Below are positions 23,701-35,700 of a stretch of DNA of 64,000 bases, piece by piece. Position 1 is the stretch's first letter. Every line of letters starts with the position of its first letter. The DNA is taken from the NCBI RefSeq assembly GCF_027172205.1, contig NC_070603.1, forward strand, positions 38,636,501 through 38,700,500, given 5' to 3'. Source of the DNA: Podarcis raffonei. Lineage: Eukaryota > Chordata > Lepidosauria > Squamata > Lacertidae. The notes under the pieces were generated by a model. The model ran no database searches. It saw nothing but the letters and a program-made list of their open reading frames with translations, and was not told the origin of the DNA. A program made the translations under genes and the position numbers.

Positions 23701-26700
23701 ATGATGTTGGCATCAAAATGCTAGCCAAGATTCTTCACGCCGGAGAGTGACGTATCTAGAGAGAAAGAGGGCATCATCCGTTCCATCACCAGGCCACTGC
23801 ACTGTGTCTCCTCAGCTGTGTGAACTTGGCTGCTGTGTGCCCATTTCAGGTTTTAAGGCAAAGCGAGAGAGTCCTTCAGCAAAGTAGCCTCTCCTAGGCC
23901 ACCCTTCTACTTTGGTGGGCCTCTGGCTGCAGGCTTAACTGGTGATGGTAGGAGCAGTAGCAACAGCAGACCTTCCAAGTGTCCCTTTTTCCTTCTCTGA
24001 TTTAGAGAAGCCACCGCTGTTTCTGATTTGATCCCGGAATGTCCCGCTTTTCCTTAGGATTTCCCTATTTTCATTGGATAAATATTGGAGGGTATGGAGT
24101 TATCCAACCCCCGAGCTGTCTGAAGGGAATCCTGTATAGCAGCGGTTTTCAACCAGTGTGCAGTGGCACCCTGGGGTGCCTTGAATGATGGTCGGGGTGC
24201 CACTAGCCTCTGTCCCTCTTTACTCTCTCACGTCTCTGCCTCCATAAAGCTTGTGCAGCTGTTTGTTGTAGCAGCACGGCTGCCGTCACTGCTGCCTCAC
24301 ATTCACCTTTGATAAGGTTGGGGGCATCCTCTGCCCAGATCCCTGTGGGGCAGCGTGAGGAGGTACCTGTCACTGGGGTGAGGTGGGGAGCTCAGAGATC
24401 AGGGGCAGCAGCAGCGGCTGCCCAGAGGACTCCCAAGGAGAGGGGAGAGAAGAGAGGAGAAGAGGCTGAGGGAATACTCCCCAAGGGAGGGTGTTCGAAA
24501 AAGCGTGAGAGGCTGCCAGATCAGCAGGCAAGGGGTGACATAACTGGGCTCCTGAGCCCCACAGGGGTGCCGTAGAAAGAAGGCAGTTGGTCAAGGGAGC
24601 CGTGGATTCAAAAAGGTTGAAAACCTCTGTGTATAGGAAAGTTTTTTTTAAAAAATGTTTAATGTTTTATAATGTTTTTATATATGTTTGAAGCTGCCTA
24701 GAGTGTCTGGGGAAACCTGATAAAATGTGCAGGATATAAATAGTAAAATTATCGTTATGGAATGGGACGTCCCTATTTTCATTGGAGAAATGTTGGAGGG
24801 TATGCAACGGTGAGGCTTACCTGGTGGTAGCTGGCCATTTGAATTTACCCACAGTGCCTCCAATATAACAGTGCTCCAGAGGCACCATGGGAAATCAAAA
24901 TATCAGCCCACAGTGGGGATCTGCCATTTGAATCTCACACAGTGCCCCAAAGCAACATTCTATTAGGGGCATTATGGGAAATGAAAATGGCCGCTCACTG
25001 CTACCACCAGCAGTTTGGGAGAGAGATAGAAAGGAGACCAGTTGCTACTGTAATATTTGCATTGTTTACCTGTGTGAAGAAACAATTTGCTTTATTGTAG
25101 TAATTGCCAGTTAAGGTGTTCTTCCTCTTTTCTCCCCTTTCCTTAATGCTGCGAAAGCAGTGCTTCTTCAGCACAGTACTCTATTTCCCACAAAGCAGGG
25201 TGGGGGCGGGAGAGAGAGACGTGAGATGGGAAATTGCCCACTTCCTTGAAAGCTTTTTTGAAAAGCTGGATTAACCTGTGTCAGAGAGCAACTACTACAA
25301 TGCAAGGAAGTCATCTGATGCAAAATTTATATCCTGAACTGTTGCTGTAATGCACCTGTATGTTTTGTTGTGTATTCTTTTCCAGAAATGTGATACCTCA
25401 AAACACAAAGTGTTGGCAGTGTCTATATGTCCTCAGTCCTTGCCTTATTTTGCTGCAAAATTCAGTCTCACTGTTACCGAAGCAGCCCAGAGGCTTTGTG
25501 GTTTCCTCAAAAGTCTTGGTAGGTTTGTTATGGTGAGAAGAAAAAAACAAAACAAAAAAAGCCAAACACAGCGTTTTTCATTTATTTTTGCATTTTGCTT
25601 CCTTGGCAAACTTTTACAGCATGTGTCAGCTTGGTAAAATATAGGATTGTGAAACAATTGAGCAAGGGATTCATGGATGGGTGTGTGACCTCAGTCATTA
25701 ACACATTGTGATATAACAGGGCACTTAGGAGAGTGAGGAAAGGGTGAGAACAGAACATAGCAAGTTTTTGTGGGTATCGCTTATAAGCAGGGAATGTAAA
25801 AGTCTGCTATGCTGCAACTGAGCGAGGGATGTGGAAGGAAGCTATCTCTAGTGTGGAATTTAGAATCCTCACGAGATCCCTGTGCAGATCATCAACTAGT
25901 GCAGGGGTGTACATTCAAGAACATATGAAGCTGCCTTATATTGGGACAGACTATTGGTCCATCTAGTTCAGTATTTGGCTGCATTTCTATAAAGGGTTCC
26001 AGACAGGAGACATTGCCAGCCATGCCTTGCGATGCCAAAGATTGAACCTGGGACCTTCTGTGTGCAAAGCAAATCATCTACCATTAAGCTATGGCTCTTC
26101 TCCTAGAGGGAGAAAGATCGGGGTGGTATCTGCTGCCTCCACCCAACCACCTCATCAAACCTCCCTCAGTTCAATGAGACATCTGCAGGGGGGGCCTTGT
26201 ATGCATTTCTGTGAGATGCACAGTCCTCCTCTGCTGCTGTGTTACAGTTCTCCAGCACTGGTGCTTCAAACACCAGAAGGAGAGGGATTCCAGAGGTCAG
26301 GAATGAGCTTCTGCCTCTCATGCACCTTTGTGTTCTTGTGCGTGATTCCCATGTCCCTTCAGCACTTAAGGACCAGATCTCAGTAGTAGAGCAAGTGCTC
26401 TGTGTGCAGAAGGTCCCAGGTTCAGTGCCTTGCATCTCTGGTTGAATAGGTTCTCAGACCACTTTCCCAATTATGGGAAAGAGCTATAACTCTTTATTTT
26501 TAAATATAATAAAAAGGCTGGAGAACGTATAGAATTTATGCAAGGCAACAACATATCTATTTCAAAATTAATTGTTTTTTTTAAAACAGTAACATGTTCT
26601 GAAAATTAATCTGGTGATGTTCTATTGTTTGCCTTTCTTACCCGTTTTCCTCTAGGAGTGCATTATGTCTTTGACACTACAATAGCTGCCGATTTTAGTA

Positions 26701-29700
26701 TTCTGGAGAGCCAGAAGGAGTTTGTGCAACGGTACCGCCATCAGAACCAAGAAGAGCATGCCATACCCATGTTTGCTTCAGCTTGCCCAGGTGAGAAGGG
26801 CAGTCTTAGGCACATTGTTAAGTGTTACAGAGCAGTGAATCCACCATCTGTCCCTAACCCTGTCAGGTTGAACTGGCCAGAGCAGAAGATGGGCTTGTTT
26901 GTTGGACAGGGTGGGAGTTCTTCCTTCTTTTTCACTATGCAGCTGCTCCACCTCCAGAATAACTCATTTGAGGCCTTTTTGCTTGCTGCTGCTGGCCTGA
27001 AAAACACCACCACTATTACTATTATTGACATTTGTGTCCCAGCCTAGTTCACGTTCCCATTTCATCTTCACAACAAACTTGTGAGGTAGGTTAGGCTGAG
27101 TGTAAGTGACTGGCCCAAGGTCACCCAGTGAGTTTCATGGCTGAGTGGGGATTTCATGGCTGAGTGGGAAAAAGGGACGTGGGTGGCGCTGTGGGTTAAA
27201 CCGCAGAGCCTAGGACTTGCCAATCAGAAGGTTGGCGGTTCGAATCCCCGCGATGGGGTGAGCTCCCATTGCTTGGTCCCTGCTCCTGCCAACCTAGCAG
27301 TTCGAAAGCACGTCAAAGTGCAAGTAGATAAATAGGTACCGCTCTGGCGGGAAGGTAAACGGCGTTTCCATGTGCTGCTCTGGTTTGCCAGAAGCGGCTT
27401 AGTCATGCTGGCCACATGACCTGGAAGCTGTACGCCTGCTCCCTCGGCCAATAAAGTGAGATGAGCACTGCAACCCCAGAGTTGGTCACGACTGGACCTA
27501 ATGGTCAGGGGTCCCTTTACCTTTACCTCCCAGATCCTAGTCCGATACTCTAACCTGTCCTCCAGCTAGGTGCTCAGCCAGCCATTGGTAGCATTCTGAT
27601 AGCCAGAATGCTCCTGGGGTCTCCACTATGGCAGAGTCCACTGGCTAAATCTCCATGTTAACTTGTGCCAACCTCCCGTCATCCACATGGGGCTAGAGGG
27701 TAGGGCTGAGCTCTTTTCATGGGGTCACAGTTCAGATGGATGTTGTTTGGCTCATTTAGGCATGCTGAAGACACTGAGGTCTTGAAGCTTCGTTTCTGCT
27801 TTTTTGAATCTTCTGCCTTCTGTGTTCTGGGTCCCTGGATTATACTGTGGCCAGGAAAATCCCCTGCCTTTCCATTACGAAGCATGGGGCCAGTTTCACT
27901 TCTGCAGCCAGGAGGTGTGCAGCCCCAAACTCGTGGCTGATAGAAAGTCTTGTGCTGCTGCTCCACTTTGCTTACCGTGCAAAATATATCTCACCATCAC
28001 CCCCACCCAAAAGCATATCTATTACTTGCATGTGTTGGTTTTACTGCAAGACAATCAGGGAGCATGACTATGTGTTCTGGTTTCCTGTCATCTTCCCAGG
28101 GCCTTCTTTTTTAAAAAATGAAAGTAAAAATCTAAATTAGAAAGAGTAGCACTATCTTGTCAACCCCCGATCAACACATATATAGCATATCCGCAATGTT
28201 GACATTGGCTCCTTGATTGCCATGGCAGCTCAACAAACAAATGTGCCATTATACAACATCGTAATAAAGACATCATTTTGTAAACACGCCAGAAATCTAG
28301 TTCATCTGGAAGGAGGTTTGCATATTAAAATGTTCCTTAATTCCGTCCGGGTCTCACTCTCCAGATGCAGATGAAATGTACTAATTTTCAGCAACATATA
28401 TTTGCCTGTCATGCCACAGGAAGCACCACACAGAAGGAAATACATTGACTCTAGAGTAAGTGGATCTACTCCACTCTAGGTATATTTTGAAATAAGGGGG
28501 AGCAGATAAAGGAATGAAAGGCAAAGGCTGTAAATTACATCCTAATTTGCAGATCTGTCTGTGCATATATTTTTTTCTTTTATGGTTCTGCATTAAGTTG
28601 CAGCTGGTGAGTGAAAGACCACTTGCCTACTTTGGGGCAGATAAACGGCAGTGTTTCAAGCACTGCTAAGAAATCCTGGTCATTTGAACGGAACCTATGC
28701 AGAAACAGCAAGTGTGTGATTGCCTGGAATAGTCAAAGGTTTATCATCCACATCACAAAAAGAAGTGGGTGATTCCTAAAAATCTGAGTGTCTTTGGGGG
28801 AAGATTCCACCCCTGCATGCATAGTACTGCTGTCATTATTGTTAAGAATCCTTCTGAGTTACCGTAGTTAATATTTCCTTGTTACACAAAAACTGAGGTC
28901 ACATCCACACCATGCAGAGCGCTTCTATGCCATTCCAGCAGTCATGGCTTCCCCCAAAGAATCCTGGGAACTGTACAGTGGTACCTCGGGTTAAGTACTT
29001 AATTCGTTCCAGAGGTCTGTTCTTAACCTGAAACTGTTCTTAACCTGAAGCACCACTTTAGCTAATGGGGCCTCCTGCTGCCGCCGTGCCACTGGAGCAC
29101 AACTTCTGTTCTCATCCTGAAGAAAAGTTCTATTTCTGGGTTAGCAGAGTCTGTAACCTGAAGCGTATGTAACCTGAAGTGTATGTAACCCAAGGTACCA
29201 CTGTAGTTTGCTGAGGATGCTGATAGTTGTTCAGAGACCTCTACAGAGCTGTATTTCCCAGCACCCTTAAGAAACTGCAGTTCCCAGGAATCTTTGGGCA
29301 AAGCCATGACTGCTAAAGAGGTATAACAGTGCTTTGAATAAATGGACTGTGGTCTTAGATTGTGACCTCCATACTGAATCTCCCTTCTCCTCTTTCACTC
29401 CCAGTTTGTCTCTGTGTTACTGTGCCTAGAGCAGCAGTGTGGGGCTATGGGCAAAAGCAGGAGGGCTCTGGTTCTAGCAAGTCCTCTGTACTCCAGCTTC
29501 CCTGCAACTGGATTTTTCAAGTTCAGCTCTTTAGTCAATGACTGTGCAGAAAGGGCCTAGGCTAGGCGTTTGTGTGGGGAGCAGATAAAAGTCTCCTGGG
29601 GCCCCGTGGCTCATGCTCCAAGTCTATTTGCATATCTAAACAATGACTAAGGCAGACTGCGAGGCTGGAGTTAATTGACTGAACTCTGTCTGTTTTTCTT

Positions 29701-32700
29701 CCTGAAAAATAGATATGTGGAGGTCAACCAACCTATGAAATGACTCATGCTATAAACAGGAAAGCTTAGCTTTGGCTCATTAAACTCTACCAAGGTTTGT
29801 TAGATTATAACACATGTTATAATAAGGCACAGAGGGTTTCTTTAAAGAAAAAAGAAAGAACCCAGCTTCATTGGCACAGTACCAAGATGAGTCGTGCTGC
29901 AAGTGGCAGGACCTGAAAGTGCATTGATGGAGACCTGTGGTCTAAAATGACACCAGCCAGAAATCAATTGTCTGAATTCATCTCACCCTTGTTCAGGGGT
30001 TTCTGTGCGTCTTAACATACAGCTATATATCCGGACATGTCAGAGGTCAAGGAATTCATTTGCCTGTAGATATGGGAGGCTGCAGCCGAAAAGGACTAGG
30101 ATGAGGGATAAGGAAAGCAGAGTGTGGTGCTCAGATAAGCTGCTGCTGACTGTTAATCGTAGCTTTCACAGCAGCCATCTCTGACCTGGTCTCCTCCTGA
30201 TGTTCTGGATTTCAGCTCCCATCAGATCCAGCCAGTTCTGTCACATGAGGGGGGTGGCTCCATTGGTGGATAGATTCTCCCTTCCACAAAACGTTAATGT
30301 TCAATAATCCAGCAGTGAACAGGTTCCAGCTGCCATGTTAGTCTTGCCATGAGTTCCCCAGAAGTTAAGCCATTCTGGAGCTGGGTGGGAGGTGGCTGAA
30401 CCATAGAAACACAGCTGAAACCACTCAGCTGTGCCACTTTTTAAAGGTACAAAATTGTTTGTTTGTTTTTTAAAGTAGACCCTGGGCAGTTATCATGGTG
30501 GGTCCTTCTGGGGCACTGGAGCCCCATCATCTGCCTGACCCTACTTTGCTGTGTTCTGGTAATAGGAGATACCACCATTAATGAGACAACCAAACCTGTA
30601 CTCTCTGTTCCATCGTGGTGTCCTGCGGCAATGGCAGCACCAGACTGCAGAGCAACAAGATAGGAAAATGTTAGCCTGGCTCTTGTGCAATAGGGACAAA
30701 TGCTTTCCACCCACTTTTCAGATGGAGAGCAATGCAGTTGACAGATCTGATTGGCTATGTCACGCTGTTGCATCATGTTCACTATGTGGTCCCTGATTAT
30801 GTGGGATCTTGCAGTGAAGGAAGAAGAGGCCCTAAGAATTGGTACCAAAGGAGCAGTGGATCAAATCTATAAACAGGCATGGGGGAAATGTGAAAGATCA
30901 CATTTCTGGGGGACTTGCCACTCCTCTTGTAAACAAATTTTTCACTCCAGAGTGTTTGCAGATAAAATTTAGCACAGCCCTAATCCTGTCACTCTGTGGC
31001 CATTGAGGACAAAAGGCCATTGGGGCTAGACCATGTAGTTTACACATTTTCCAGAAGCAGGTGGGGTACAGGGGCAATGGCTGGGGCACTTAAGAGGAGG
31101 AACCAGAGGACTGCTACCTCTGCCCCCAAGTATCTGCTACCTGAAGCTTTTGGCTCACTTTGTCCAATGGTAGAGCAAAACATAGCAGCTCTGTTGCTTG
31201 GGATGTACTCCAAGAATAGCTGGTACAGTCCACACCTCACCCCAGTAATGTACAGTGGTACCTCTGGTTACGAACACTTCTGGTTACGAACGCTTCAGGT
31301 TATGATCTCTGCTAACCCAGAAGTAGCTGCTCCTGGTTGCGAACTTTGCCCCAGGATGCGAACGGAAAAAGGGCACCAGAGGCCCTATTAGTGAAAGTGC
31401 ACCTCAGGATAAGAACGGTTTCAGCTTAAGAACGGACGTCCGGAATGAATTAAGTTCATAACCAGAGGTACCACTGTACCTCAATAAGCATCCACAATTG
31501 ATTTGGGGGTAGGATGCGTACCTCATTTCCTCCCACAATAGTCCTCACAAAATATGAGCAGACAAAGGCTCAGATCCAGGGACTCCTTGCTTATGTAGGA
31601 AAGCACTTCTGCCCTTGCACTTTTTTCTTTTTGCCCCCAAGGTTCAAATTGGGCAAACCGGATGCACTTAACACTGTACGTTGACATTTGTACATGTTTT
31701 TATATACTGAGGTTCTATCAATGGGTGGGTGGGGAGTGAGATTTGAAGCCCTTCTTAAAAGTGAACAAGGCTATACAATGACATTAGAGATAAAAAGTTA
31801 TGGAAAGCAAAAAAGATTACATTCCACGAACCTCATTATCAGGTCAGCATAATAAAGTGAGTCAAGTGAGGAATGTTCTAAAGCACTGGCTGAATGTTTA
31901 GTCAATAAGGGAGCTCATGTTACCATTCCTCCATTTTTCATTCTTTATCCTGCTTTGACTGGTGAAGTTTCTGCTATAATTCTCAACCTTTTCTTCTTTT
32001 GGTTCTGCTCCCTTAATTCTAGGCTGGATCCAGTATGCCGAGAGAGTCCTCTCCAGTCTAGTGACGCCACACATTTGTACTGCAAAGTCACCACAGCAGA
32101 TCATGGGCTCCCTTGTCAAAGGTTATTTTGCCAGGCAGCAGGTAAGTTAACTATTCCTGGCATTCTCTGGACTGATACGTGTGGCATTGCATGTGTTGTG
32201 TGACGGGTGTCACAGTTTCAGCAGCTGGCTTCTCCAGAGTGCTTGGCCTCCTCCATACTGTGCAACGTATCCCAGGCCCCCTCATTCTTGGGGGCCTCCT
32301 GGCACCTCTGGTTGTGGCACCCACACTATGTTCTCTGAACTCTGTTGTTGAGCAGGTGAGAACCTTATAGGAGAAGGTGCTCCCCCAGGCTTCCCAGACC
32401 ATGTGCGGCCTTCAAGGTCAAAACCAACACCTTGGATTTAGCCTGCAAAGTGACTGGAAAAGCAAATGGACTGACATAAAACTGGGTAATAAGTGTCTTA
32501 TGAGCTACCTTAAGCAAAAGCTGTGCCACCACATTCCAGATCAGCTGACTTTTCTAGAGGTGCTTTGATATAGTTTTGCCAGTTTCACTTCCGCTAACAA
32601 AAGCAGGCTTTTTTATTTTAAGAAATCCAATTTGAGGAAGTTGTGCTCTGAAGTGTTAATCTGAAATGCATGGGATATTTGCTTGATTCTGCTTTTTTTT

Positions 32701-35700
32701 AAAAGGCAATGTTGCACTTCAAAGAAAAAGATAGACTGACCTTTGGTTAACCTACAAAATAAGGAAAAGGAGAGTGTGTTAATAATCCTCATCAGTTATA
32801 TCATTGAGGCCACAGATACAAAAACCAAATATCTATACCAAGATGGCCCAGATTCTGTATTAAGAAGTCAGCAATCAACTTGTGACAGACCACTGTACAT
32901 TCACACAGCCCTTCTATAGGTGCCTGTGAATACCCCCTTAACCAGTTGAAACATGGTTATGGCAAGAGTCTCAGATAAGTTAGCGAGGAGGCAGAATTGC
33001 ATTTTCCCACTGATAAATTGTTTTATTAATGGGAGCATGTGATTTCTCCGCAACAGATATGCTGGCTGAGAGAAAAGACAGTTGGGGTACTCCTATAGCA
33101 GCTGAGTAACAGCTGTATAAGGAAACACTACTCTGGGAAGGCACACAAAGTTCCAATCTAATATGTCCAAACTGTGTGAATAGCATCCTGGAAAGGTGTT
33201 TTAATACAGTGTGTCCCCAAATGCTTTTTGCTTTTCTTTCAATACGTTTGTTTTCTTCATCCATCAGAATCTGTCCCCTGATAAAATTTTCCACATAATT
33301 GTGGCACCTTGCTATGACAAGAAGCTAGAAGCCTTGCGAGAAGATTTCCACACCCCTCTGTACAATTCTCAAGATGTTGATTGTGTTTTGACGTCAGGTA
33401 AGCATCTTCCATCCAACATGCTCCTGTTGCTATTTTATTCAGTTTTTCCCCTCTCTTTTTTATTTACACAGGCAATGAAATTAAAACCAAACATAGCAAC
33501 AGGGCCACCTCCACAGCTGGAGCAGGGTGTTTTGGGAGGGAGCTGAGAGGGACCAGGGGAAGTATGGGGAGGAATGCCCCTGTTGTGGAAAAAATGTGGT
33601 AGGTCTTTGTAGAAAACGAGATGCTGGACTAGATGGGCTTTTGGTCAGATCCAGTTGAGTTCTTCTTAAGTCCTTAGCTAATATATCAGAGCAGATCTAG
33701 AATGTCTGGAGTGTCACATTTACTGCCTCTAGAAAACTGATTCTCCCCCACATTCCTGGTTGTATGTCTGCGGGCTTAAGCATCAACTTAATTTCCCCTC
33801 TACAGGTGAAGTCTTCCAGATAATGGAGCAGAGCAAAGTATCTTTGAGAGAAATAGCTGAGGTGGCCTTTGATACCCTGTAAGTAGCATTTGTGAGATGT
33901 TTTTGTTTTGCTGAAAACATCTTTACATTAGGTTAAATATATATGCATACATAAAATCATGACCACTTATCACATTTTTTGACAGGCTATAATTTTGTGA
34001 TCTTGGAAGAAGGACACATGGCAAAGTGGTTTTCTTCAGCCTGTTATTGTAAAAAGGCTGTGTATCCGCAGAGCCAGCTCCAGGGTTTTTTGTTTTTTTT
34101 TATGGCCCTGGTCACGTTGACTTGGGTGACTCTGTCTCCCACTGCCAACCACCCCCTGTCATTTGGGCTCCCCACCTACAGTGCTGCAGCATTTCTGTTC
34201 CTTTTCTGTGGTTTAGTAATATACTTAAATGGTTTTAGTTCTTGTCTGGTAACCACTAGAGCACAGATATACACCCATTAAGCTCTGTTGAGGGATCTCC
34301 ATTTCTTCAAGGTGAGCCTGCTCTTCACCTTCTTGCTTTCCTCCCTTATTTTATGAGGTTCGATGGGGTAAAGGAGGCCGAGTTAATCTGTCATGATGGA
34401 AGGAAGTCTGATGGTTACCTGGAGCACATATTTAAATATGCTGCCAAGGAGCTCTTCGATACTGAAGTGAAGGATGTCGTATACAAAGCGTTAAAGTAAG
34501 TTGCACATCTGAATTAAGTTTATCAGAAAAGCTGATTCAGAAAATTGGTACACTTGGCCTCTTCACAAGTTGCACTGCAGCAAAGGTAGCTTTTTACCAC
34601 TTTTACACACGGCAGAAAATGATGGCCTGTCCTGGTGCGTGGACCACTAAGGGTGTATCACATGTCAAGTGAAGACCTTCCTATTTAACCTAGGCATTTA
34701 AACATATATACAGTGGTACCTCGGGTTAAGTACTTAATTCATTCCGGAGGTCCATACTTAACCTGAAACTGTTCTTAACCTGAAGCACCACTTTAGCTAA
34801 TGGGGCCTCCTGCTGCCGCTGTGCCGCCGGAGCACGATTTCTGTTCTCATCCTGAAGCAAAGTTCTTAACCCGAGGTACTATTTCTGGGTTAGCGGAGTC
34901 TGTAACCTGAAGCGTATGTAACCTGAAGCGTATGTAACCTGAGGTACCACTGTCCTGTTGAACCATCAATGGCGTCAGCCATCAGTGGGCAACTGCAGTC
35001 CAATCATGGCTATGTTCTAGGCTGGAAAAAGGGGCCCTTTCCCCCAGATAAAATGTATTCCTGACCATCAAGGCCAGACTTCGCAGCTATGCGAAGTCTA
35101 CCCTTTTCATCCACGTACCTGCGGCGACCCCCCTCTCTGTGTGGAAGACCCAGCCAAGAATTTCCAGTTGTCCCGCAAACTAATGCTGCAGACAGTAGCA
35201 TTGAGCATCTTCTCTGTGTGTCTTTTCAGAAACAAAGATTTCCAGGAGGTCACATTGGAAAAGGATGGCGAGACGGTGCTACGCTTTGCAGCTGCGTATG
35301 GCTTTCGAAACATTCAGAATATGGTCCTGAAGTTGAAAAAGGGAAAGTGCTCCTACCACTTCATAGAAGTTTTGGCCTGTCCTGGAGGTAACAACAATCT
35401 TAAGAGATTAACCCCCCCCCCATCCCGGCAGGTGTACAATAGACAGGTTAAGGTTCTAGCTTCTGTCCTTTGTTGGTTTTGGATGGATTGCAGGTTTTTC
35501 AAAGACCCTGCTCAAAGTCAAAATGCTGCATTATATCTTCAGCTGGGACCTGTAACAAAGTGTTGCAGTGTGGAGTGTTCCTGTCCAGCCAGCCAGCTGA
35601 ACCCTTTCTCAAGATACTCCAATGTCCCCCTCTCCAATTCTTAATATTCTATAGTCACTGAGCATGCTCAGTCCTGGTTGGACTCTTTGCAGCTTTGTTT

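Noticed and set aside
35141-35644. Plus-strand frame of 167 codons
   Set aside because: It contains NARF exon 35230-35387 with intron read-through on both sides. The real exon borders are set by splice sites and the human protein.
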